A stretch of 6,514 bases of DNA from NCBI GenBank assembly GCA_027021325.1, contig JALUUN010000590.1:1-6514 (forward strand), given 5' to 3'. This document shows, piece after piece, positions 1-5,263 of this stretch. The notes beneath the pieces were generated by a model. The model saw nothing but the letters and a program-made list of their open reading frames with translations, had not been told where the DNA came from and did not search any database. The DNA comes from Planctomycetota bacterium (GTDB taxonomy: Bacteria; Planctomycetota; UBA1135). The position numbers and the translations under genes are program-made. Position 1 is the stretch's first letter. Every line of letters begins with the position of its first letter.

Positions 1-432
1 ATGGGATCCCTCGTCCTGGTCCGCGGGCTCACCTCCTTCACCCTCCTGGTCTTCGGGGGCGCCAAACTCGTCTCGGCCCTTCTGGACGGCGGTCTGGAGC
101 CGATCGCCCTGGCCGGAACCGGTCTTTCCCTGGGGACTCCGGCCCAGGTCCTCCTGGCCCTGTCCGAACTGGCCCTGGCCGCCCTGCTCTGGACCCGGTG
201 GAAGGCCTGGGCCTCCAGGGGCGTGCTCGTCCTGGCCCTGGCCTTCGTCCTGCACTGGAACCTGGAGGCCTGGAGCGGCACCCTGCCTTCCGGCTGTGGC
301 TGCCTGGGGCGGATCCCCATGAGCCCCGCCGCCTCGGGGCTGGCGGCCCTGGCACTCCTCTGCCTGGGAGCGGTCCTGGTCCTGGGACCCGGCGGGGATC
401 CCCGGCACCCCGGCCCCCTGCGGCGGGCCTGA
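1..432 (+). CDS. MauE/DoxX-type small integral membrane protein
   Basis: The 143-residue product is mostly hydrophobic, with four likely membrane helices at about residues 4-27, 47-64, 72-90 and 108-129. Helix 1 carries a Gly-Gly-Ala-Lys-Leu stretch (19-23), like the G-x-x-K motif at the start of DoxX/MauE proteins. Before helix 4 is a Cys-Gly-Cys-Leu-Gly motif (Cys99, Cys101), matching the CGC-(F/L)-G signature of the MauE branch. MauE is needed for maturation of methylamine dehydrogenase, and relatives are thought to pass electrons or thiols across the membrane. A thiol-redox role here is inference. The tail (130-143) is Pro/Arg/Gly-rich and probably cytoplasmic. The ATG is the first base of the window, so no ribosome binding site can be judged and the true start could lie upstream. 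It converges on the DUF3616 gene and is not part of that operon. The family call is fairly sure; the function is not. Confidence 0.72.
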   Translation: MGSLVLVRGLTSFTLLVFGGAKLVSALLDGGLEPIALAGTGLSLGTPAQVLLALSELALAALLWTRWKAWASRGVLVLALAFVLHWNLEAWSGTLPSGCGCLGRIPMSPAASGLAALALLCLGAVLVLGPGGDPRHPGPLRRA

Positions 433-577
433 AGGGCGAGGGGGCCTTCTGCACCCCGGCCCCTGGGCCCGCGTCCTTCCGGCGCCGTCCAGGGAGAGCC
501 GCCTGCTCCAGGATTCCGCGCTCCGGCGTCGGGTCCTGCCTCTCGAGCAGCGCGTCCCTCGAGCCTTCCGCCGCCCC
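433..577. other. Convergent intergenic gap with weak hairpins
   Basis: This 145-base gap separates the stop codons of two convergent genes. It holds no convincing gene. Two short inverted repeats are visible: GGGGCC at 441-446 with GGCCCC at 458-463, and the palindrome CTCGAG twice at 542-547 and 558-563, able to pair across a 10-base loop. Neither is followed by a T-run on either strand, so they do not look like classical intrinsic terminators. They could still help end transcription from one or both sides. Confidence 0.4.
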
Positions 578-1534
578 TCAGCGCGGCCGGGGGACACGCA
601 GCAGAGCGGGAGCGCCGCCGGGGACGCCGTCGTGGAGGACCAGGACTTCCCACCAGGAGGGGCCGCTCCGGTGAAGGGCCAGCCCCTCGGGCCGCCCGGC
701 ACCCGAGGGAAGGGTCCCCAGGCGGCGCAGGATGCGGCCGGTCTCCTGGCCGCGGCCCGGCGTTGCATCCTCGCCGCTCCAGAACCAGAGGTGGAAGTCC
801 CCGGAGACGTCCCGCGGCGGTCCCGAGATCAGGAGGAAGCCGCCCTCGACCGTCTCCAGGGCGCGCAGGCCGCCGCCTCCGAGGTCCAGCCAGAGAAGAG
901 CCCGGGCCTCGCCGGCCGGAGTCGTTCGCAAAACCGGCGCCAGGTGGCCGCGCAGGACCGGGCTCCGGAACCCGAACCAGAGCGACTCCTCCCGCCAGGC
1001 CAGGGCCTCGACGTCCACCCCGTTCTCCTTGCCGGGGATGGCCAGGAAGGGGGACAGGACCGGGTCGGCCGCGAGCAGCGGATCCAGGGAGAAGGCCTCC
1101 TCGGTCCGGGAGCCGTCAGGCGCCAGGCGCCAGACCCGCCGCCGCCAGGGCTCGTCCCGGGGCTCCCGCAGGCGTTCCCGGTTCTCCGCGGGGCTCCGGT
1201 CCTCGCGCAGCCGCCGCCGCACCCGGGAGTGGGAGCCCGCCGCCCAGAGACGGCTGCCGTCCCAGGCGAGCGCCTCCAGGTCCGCTTCCTCGCTCTCGGG
1301 GACGGGCAGGCGCCAGGGCTTACCGCGGAGCTCCAGGCGGCCGGCCTCGGCATCCAGGCGCAAAGGCCAGAGACGGGCCCCCTCGTCGTCGGCGGCGACG
1401 AAGCCGCCGGGCACGGCGACGACCGCGCTCCAGTCCGAGCGCTCGCGCAGCCCCGGCCCCGTCTCCAGGCTGCGGGCGGGGGGCAGTCCCTGAGGGGCCA
1501 TGAGGAGCAGGGCGAGGAGCGGTAGCGGCGCCAT
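578..1534 (-). CDS. DUF3616 family protein, probably exported
   Basis: The 318-residue product fits the DUF3616 family in motif order: Asp-Leu-Glu-Ala-Leu-Ala-Trp (85-91), Gly-Ser-His-Ser (100-103), Asn-Gly-Val-Asp-Val-Glu-Ala-Leu-Ala (171-179), Gly-Phe-Arg-Ser-Pro (188-192), Leu-Gly-Gly-Gly-Gly-Leu-Arg (218-224), Arg-Pro-Glu-Gly-Leu-Ala (281-286), and a final Leu-His-Asp-Gly (300-303). The recurring Glu-(Ala/Gly)-Leu-Ala blades suggest a beta-propeller-like fold, which is inference. The family has no firm biochemical role. Residues 1-20 form a Leu/Ala/Pro-rich segment that looks like a signal peptide but lacks the usual N-terminal positive charge. An Arg-rich insert (104-136) follows the Ser-His-Ser motif. 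I chose the ATG at 1534 because it lies just after the upstream stop and begins the hydrophobic segment. A TTG at 1543 in the same frame is possible. The frame stays open to about 2230, but that part overlaps the HEAT-VWA gene and is not coding. It is co-transcribed with that gene (14-base gap). Confidence 0.83.
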   Translation of the reverse strand: MAPLPLLALLLMAPQGLPPARSLETGPGLRERSDWSAVVAVPGGFVAADDEGARLWPLRLDAEAGRLELRGKPWRLPVPESEEADLEALAWDGSRLWAAGSHSRVRRRLREDRSPAENRERLREPRDEPWRRRVWRLAPDGSRTEEAFSLDPLLAADPVLSPFLAIPGKENGVDVEALAWREESLWFGFRSPVLRGHLAPVLRTTPAGEARALLWLDLGGGGLRALETVEGGFLLISGPPRDVSGDFHLWFWSGEDATPGRGQETGRILRRLGTLPSGAGRPEGLALHRSGPSWWEVLVLHDGVPGGAPALLRVPRPR

Positions 1535-1535
1535 G

Positions 1536-1548
1536 GCCGGCAACCGGC
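1536..1548 (-). promoter_or_regulatory. Small inverted repeat filling the gap between coupled genes
   Basis: The 14-base gap between the stop of the HEAT-VWA gene and the ATG of the DUF3616 gene contains a perfect 5-bp inverted repeat (GCCGG at 1536-1540, CCGGC at 1544-1548) with a 3-base loop. It occupies the place where a Shine-Dalgarno sequence should be, and none is visible. A G-rich AAGGGG stretch lies about 20 bases before the ATG, inside the upstream gene. The layout suggests translational coupling, with the ribosome finishing the first gene opening the small stem. This is inference, and a stem this short is also expected by chance at this GC content. Confidence 0.3.
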
Positions 1549-3588
1549 TCAGTGCCCCTTCCCGGCCCCCTTCGGAGGCTTCCGGACCTGGCGGCCGAGG
1601 TTGCGCAGGTCCACGGAGCGGCCGCCGTTGGCGGCGGCGAGGTCGGCCATGAAGGAGGCCTCGGCGGTCCCGGCGGCCAGGGTGTGGATGACGATGCGCC
1701 GGTCGCGGTTGGCCCAGGAGATGTCGGCCAGGATCTCGTTCGGGCGGACGACCTCGCCGGCGGTGGGTTCGCCGTCGCTCAGAAGGAAGACGGTCTGCAC
1801 CCCTTCCATCTCGAGCGCCCGGCGCAGGGCGCCGTGCAGGTTCGTGGCGCCGACCGGCTTGTTGTAGGCCAGGAAGTCCCGCGCCTTCTGGACGTTCTCC
1901 GGCGTCGCCGGTACGAGCTTCTCCTGCCAGGGCCGGACCCTCGTTTCGAAGAGGAGGATCCCGAACTCGGTGCTCTCCGGGAGCTGGGCGAGGGTCTGCT
2001 CCAGGGCCTCGGCGAAGTACTCGTAGCGGGTCTTCCCCCCCGAGTAGGGGCTGTTCATGGAGCCGCTCACGTCGAGGACGAAGACGACGCCGCCCGGCGG
2101 CACGGGAATGCCGTGGTAGCCCGTCGCGTGGCCGGCTTCGGCGAGGCGGGCGCGTTCGCGTTCCTCCCGGCGCCGGGCCACCTCCTCGGCGGTGGGGGGG
2201 ACGAAGCCCGGGCGGTGGTCCGCCCACCACCCCTTCCAGCTCAAAGCCGCCGGCCCGAAGTCCTCGCCCGTGAGCTCCACCAGGGCCTCGGTGATCTCCA
2301 GGCGGACGCGCCCCTCCTCGGTCTGCAGGGCTTCGACCAGGGCGTCCACCGCCTCGGCATGGCGCATGCCGCGCAGGGCCTCGACGGCCGCCGAGCGGAC
2401 CGGCCAGAGGGGGTCCTTCAAGGCGGCCGCGGCCGCCGCCCGGCTCTCGCCGTCGTCGAAGGCGCGCAGGGCCCGGACCGCGTGCAGACGCAGGGCCGGG
2501 CGGTCGTCGTGGACGAAGCGCAGGAGATCCGGCTCCAGCTCGGCGGGCACCTCGCCGATCTCGGCCAGGGCCCAGAGAGCGTTGGTCCGGGTCAGGGGGT
2601 CGGAGGAGCGCACGCGCCGGGCCAGGGCCTCCACGGTCCCCGGCGGCTTCGCCCGCACCAGGCCGCGGATGGCGGCGATGCGCACGTCGTTGCGCGAGGC
2701 CCCGAGCATCTTCAGGAGCGCCGGCCCGCAGAGCTCGGGATGGCGCCAGGAGGCCACGGCCAGGGCGTCGATGACGGCCAGGACCGTCGCCTCGTCCGGA
2801 TTCTCCAGGCCCTTGCGCAGGAGCACCTGGATCTCCTCGGGCTCGTCGGCGGCCTTCAGGGCCTGGGCGATGGCCGGCTGGATGGGGCGGCTCCGGAAGT
2901 CGCTGAAGGTGTCGAGGAGTTCCTCGAAGGCCCGCGCCCCGCCCACCGCGGCCAGGACCTCGACCGCCGCCTGGCGGACCTGGAGATCGGAACTGGCGAG
3001 GGCGTCGCGGGCGGCCTGGACGCCCTGCTCCAGCCCCAGGCGCGCCACGCCGCGCAGCCCGGCGGCCTTCTCCGCCGCGTCCCGGGAGCGGGCCGCCTTG
3101 AGGTAGACCTTCTCCAACCCATGGATCTCGCCCTGCAGAAGGACGCTCAGCATCCGCGCCCGCAGATCCTCGTCCCGCTCGCGGCCGACCCGCTCCGCCA
3201 TCCAGTCCAGGTCCTCGGCCGTGCGGTGGCCCAGGCAGTGGACCGCCTGCATGCGCCAGGAGGCCTCGGCGCGGCGGCTCTGGACCACCGAGCGCAGCCA
3301 GGCCGAGGCCTCGGGGCCGGGCACCAGGCTGATGGCGTGGACGCCCTGGGGCCCCATGCCGGGGAGGCGCGGCAGCAGCCCGGCCAGGACCTCGACGGCC
3401 TCGGGCCGGCCGATGCGGGCGATCTCCGTGAGGAGGGTCTGGATGCGCCGCCGGGGCGGATTCTGCTCGGCGGCGAGGGAGCGGACCTCGGCCTCCAGGG
3501 CGCGCAGGCGCTCCGCTTCAGGGGTGGCGAGGACGGGGTCCTGGGCGGGAAGGAGGCCCGGGACCGCGAGGAGGACGGTCAGGAACAC
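1549..3588 (-). CDS. Exported HEAT-repeat protein with C-terminal von Willebrand A (VWA) domain
   Basis: The 679-residue product has three parts. Residues 1-16 are a hydrophobic export signal, probably cut near Ala15-Gln16. Residues about 50-440 are a run of helical repeats with recurring V-R-x-A-A-(V/I)-x-(A/G)-L signatures (for example 203-212, 302-310, 367-375, 397-405), typical of HEAT repeats. The solenoid ends in Leu-Thr-Gly-Glu-Asp-Phe-Gly (439-445) followed by W-x-x-W-W (451-455), an ending I recall from many HEAT proteins of Planctomycetota and relatives. A charged Glu/Arg linker (467-484) leads to a VWA domain (about 498-665). All MIDAS residues are present: Asp506-x-Ser508-x-Ser510, Thr582 and Asp605, so it should bind a divalent metal and a ligand carboxylate. 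No C-terminal membrane segment is visible, so the protein is probably periplasmic or secreted. The start is GTG, the only start that keeps the signal segment at the very N-terminus. No Shine-Dalgarno is seen. The partner is unknown; the adjacent DUF3616 protein is a candidate. Confidence 0.88.
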   Translation of the reverse strand: MFLTVLLAVPGLLPAQDPVLATPEAERLRALEAEVRSLAAEQNPPRRRIQTLLTEIARIGRPEAVEVLAGLLPRLPGMGPQGVHAISLVPGPEASAWLRSVVQSRRAEASWRMQAVHCLGHRTAEDLDWMAERVGRERDEDLRARMLSVLLQGEIHGLEKVYLKAARSRDAAEKAAGLRGVARLGLEQGVQAARDALASSDLQVRQAAVEVLAAVGGARAFEELLDTFSDFRSRPIQPAIAQALKAADEPEEIQVLLRKGLENPDEATVLAVIDALAVASWRHPELCGPALLKMLGASRNDVRIAAIRGLVRAKPPGTVEALARRVRSSDPLTRTNALWALAEIGEVPAELEPDLLRFVHDDRPALRLHAVRALRAFDDGESRAAAAAALKDPLWPVRSAAVEALRGMRHAEAVDALVEALQTEEGRVRLEITEALVELTGEDFGPAALSWKGWWADHRPGFVPPTAEEVARRREERERARLAEAGHATGYHGIPVPPGGVVFVLDVSGSMNSPYSGGKTRYEYFAEALEQTLAQLPESTEFGILLFETRVRPWQEKLVPATPENVQKARDFLAYNKPVGATNLHGALRRALEMEGVQTVFLLSDGEPTAGEVVRPNEILADISWANRDRRIVIHTLAAGTAEASFMADLAAANGGRSVDLRNLGRQVRKPPKGAGKGH

Positions 3589-3611
3589 GGACGGGGAAGT
3601 CGGACCGGGGG

Positions 3612-3635
3612 GAGGGGAGCGGGGCGGCTCCCCTC
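3612..3635 (-). other. Perfect 9-bp hairpin upstream of the HEAT-VWA gene
   Basis: GAGGGGAGC at 3612-3620 and its exact reverse complement at 3627-3635 flank a 6-base GC loop, and a G-T wobble can add one pair. It lies 24 bases before the GTG start of the HEAT-VWA gene and about 120 bases after the lyase stop. On the minus-strand transcript it is followed by a C-rich run, not a T-run, so it is not a standard intrinsic terminator. It could be a Rho-independent-like stop, an RNA-stabilising stem between two parts of one transcript, or a 5' leader structure near the ribosome site. The repeat is plain in the sequence; its role is inference. Confidence 0.5.
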
Positions 3636-3671
3636 TGGTGTACCCCGGTTCCCCGGCCCGGCCACCGGATC

Positions 3672-3713
3672 TTCCCGTCCGTCCGCCCCGCGAGCCGGCC
3701 GGTTTCCCGTCCG
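3672..3713 (+). repeat. 10-bp direct repeat TTCCCGTCCG, possible operator
   Basis: TTCCCGTCCG occurs at 3672-3681 and again at 3704-3713. The starts are 32 bases apart, close to three turns of the helix, and each copy is preceded by a nearby CCGG. A near copy with one extra C (TTCCCCGTCCG) lies on the opposite strand next to the GTG of the HEAT-VWA gene, at about 3589-3599. Same-face spacing of two copies in an intergenic control region is typical of regulator binding sites. No regulator is encoded here, and chance similarity is possible in GC-rich DNA. Confidence 0.3.
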
Positions 3714-3754
3714 GTCCGCGCCCCCTCCCGGGCGCCGCGGCCGTCCTGCCCGCC

Positions 3755-5173
3755 TCAGCTGAGGATCCCGCCCTCGGCCATGCGCCGGGGGTCGAGGAGG
3801 GCGTCCACCTGCTCCTCGGTCAGATAGCCCTTCTCCAGGACCACCTCGCGGATCGTGCGGCCGCTCGCCAGGGCCTCCTTCGCCACCTCGGCGCCCTTGA
3901 GGTAGCCGATGACGGGGTTGAGGCTCGTGACCAGGATCGGGTTCCGGTCCAGCCAGGCCCGCGCCTTCTCCGCCTGCGCCTGGATGCCCTCGACGCAGCG
4001 TTCGCGCAGCACCTTCTGGCACTGGATGAGGAGCTGCATGGAGACGAAGAGATTGTGGGCGATGACCGGCATCATGACGTTCAGCTCCAGCTGCCCGGCG
4101 CCGCCGGCCTGCTGGACGCAGGCGTCGTTGCCGATCACCTGGTAGCAGACCATGTTCGTCATCTCGGCCATCACCGGGTTGACCTTGCCCGGCATGATGG
4201 AGCTGCCCGGCTGCACCGCCGGCAGCCGGATCTCGTCGAGGCCGGTGGTCGGCCCGCTGGACAGCAGCCGCAGGTCGTTGGCGATGCGGCCCAGGTCCAC
4301 GGCGAGGTTGCGCAGGGCGGCGCTGAAGAACACCGGATCTCCCATGGACTGCATGCACTCGAAGAGGTCGTCGCTGCCCTGCAGGTCCAGGCCGGTGAGC
4401 TCGCTGAGCTTGCGCACCATGCGCGGGTGGTACTCGGGGTGGGCGTTGAGACCGCTTCCGGTGGCGGTGCCGCCGATGCCCAGACGCCGCAGGCCGCGCG
4501 CCGCCTCCTGGATCTTCCCGGCGGTGCGCGACAGGCAGGTGCCGTAGGCCCGGAACTCCTGCCCCAGGGTCACGGGCACCGCGTCCTGGAGGTGGGTGCG
4601 CCCGGACTTGACCACGTCCTTCCACTCCTCGCCCTTGCGCCGGAAGGCCTCGGCCAGGCCGTTCGTCGCGTCGAGGAGTTCCTGCAGGCGCAGCAGACAG
4701 CCGATCCGAATCGCCGTCGGGATCGTGTCGTTCGTGGACTGCGCCATGTTGACATGGTCGTTCGGGCTGACCGGCTTGTCCGGGTCCTCCAGGGCGTAGC
4801 CCAGGATCTGGTTGGCCCGGTTGGCGATCACCTCGTTGGTGTTCATGTTGTGGGAGGTGCCCGCCCCGGCCTGATAGGGATCCACGACGAAGTGCTCGTC
4901 CCAGCGGCCTTCGAGGATCTCGTCGGCGGCCTGCAGGATGGCCCCGGCCAGGCGTTCCTCCAGGAGGCCCAGGTCCCGGTGCACCTCCGCCGCCGCGCGC
5001 TTGATGAACGCCTGGGCGCGGATGAACATCGGCATGGGCCGCAGCCCGGAGATCGGGAAGTTCTGGACCGCGCGCTGGGTCTGAGCGCCCCACAGGGCGT
5101 CGCGCGGGACCTGGACCTCGCCGAGCGAGTCCTTCTCGATGCGGAAATCCTGGCTGGAGGCGGCGGTGCTCAT
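3755..5173 (-). CDS. Aspartate ammonia-lyase / class II fumarase family enzyme
   Basis: The 472-residue product is a full-length member of the aspartase/fumarase superfamily (usual length 460-480), soluble homotetramers that eliminate ammonia or water to give fumarate. The N-terminus (Trp-Gly-Ala-Gln-Thr-Gln-Arg at 28-34) looks like class II fumarase. The substrate-site motifs are: Gly-Ala-Gly-Thr-Ser-x-Asn-Met-Asn (103-111), Ser-Thr-Asn-Asp (146-149), Gly-Arg-Thr-His (191-194) and the mobile loop Gly-Ser-Ser-Ile-Met-Pro-Gly-Lys-Val-Asn (323-332), in which Ser324 should be the catalytic base and Lys330/Asn332 bind carboxylate. Gly-Ala-Gly-Thr-Ser (fumarases usually have Gly-Ser-Gly-Thr-Gln), Asp-Asp-Leu-x-Glu (268-272) and Asn-Val-Met-x-Pro-Val-Ile (365-371) lean towards aspartase. 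Actinobacterial fumarases, however, also mix such features, so the substrate is left open. The C-terminal fumarase C domain (about 411-463) is intact. The ATG at 5173 starts just before the conserved N-terminus; no Shine-Dalgarno is visible. It may have its own promoter (TACAAT in the upstream gap). Confidence 0.92.
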   Translation of the reverse strand: MSTAASSQDFRIEKDSLGEVQVPRDALWGAQTQRAVQNFPISGLRPMPMFIRAQAFIKRAAAEVHRDLGLLEERLAGAILQAADEILEGRWDEHFVVDPYQAGAGTSHNMNTNEVIANRANQILGYALEDPDKPVSPNDHVNMAQSTNDTIPTAIRIGCLLRLQELLDATNGLAEAFRRKGEEWKDVVKSGRTHLQDAVPVTLGQEFRAYGTCLSRTAGKIQEAARGLRRLGIGGTATGSGLNAHPEYHPRMVRKLSELTGLDLQGSDDLFECMQSMGDPVFFSAALRNLAVDLGRIANDLRLLSSGPTTGLDEIRLPAVQPGSSIMPGKVNPVMAEMTNMVCYQVIGNDACVQQAGGAGQLELNVMMPVIAHNLFVSMQLLIQCQKVLRERCVEGIQAQAEKARAWLDRNPILVTSLNPVIGYLKGAEVAKEALASGRTIREVVLEKGYLTEEQVDALLDPRRMAEGGILS

Positions 5174-5203
5174 GGGGCGCGGAGGGCTGCGGGAGGGCGG
5201 TCC

Positions 5204-5229
5204 CCGGGCGGGCTTCGCGGGCCGCCCGG
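5204..5229 (-). other. 8-bp inverted repeat in the leader of the lyase gene
   Basis: CCGGGCGG at 5204-5211 pairs perfectly with CCGCCCGG at 5222-5229 across a 10-base loop. On the minus-strand transcript it would lie between the candidate -10 box and the lyase ATG, within the 5' leader. It has no T-run after it and so does not resemble an intrinsic terminator of the upstream gene. At this base composition an 8-bp match may be chance. Confidence 0.3.
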
Positions 5230-5246
5230 CGGCAAAAGGACCGCGG

Positions 5247-5252
5247 ATTGTA
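5247..5252 (-). promoter_or_regulatory. Candidate -10 box TACAAT upstream of the lyase gene
   Basis: On the minus strand the gap between the Ig-like repeat gene and the lyase contains TACAAT, a 5-of-6 match to the sigma-70 -10 consensus, in surroundings that are almost all G and C. It lies 73 bases before the lyase ATG, giving a leader of about 65 bases. No good -35 hexamer is present at 16-18 bases upstream (GC-rich sequence at about 5269-5276), as is common in high-GC bacteria. A promoter here would make the lyase independent of the upstream gene. Confidence 0.42.
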
Positions 5253-5263
5253 CCGGCCGCCCT

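Noticed and set aside
440..464. Possible terminator hairpin after the MauE-like gene
   Set aside because: The stem is only 6 bp with an 11-base loop and no T-run follows, so it cannot be called a terminator.
632..1525. Plus-strand frames of 246-297 codons opposite the DUF3616 gene
   Set aside because: They are low-complexity antisense frames, while the minus-strand frame carries the ordered DUF3616 motifs.
1535..2230. A long N-terminal extension of the DUF3616 frame
   Set aside because: It lies wholly inside the HEAT-VWA coding region in another frame and reads as Arg/Pro/Gly-rich sequence. The hydrophobic export-like segment begins at 1534.
1552..3762. A 736-codon open frame on the plus strand, fully antisense to the HEAT-VWA gene
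   Set aside because: Its translation is low-complexity Gly/Ala/Arg/Leu/Gln without recognisable domains, and its extent mirrors the real gene. High GC removes stop codons from the antisense frame.
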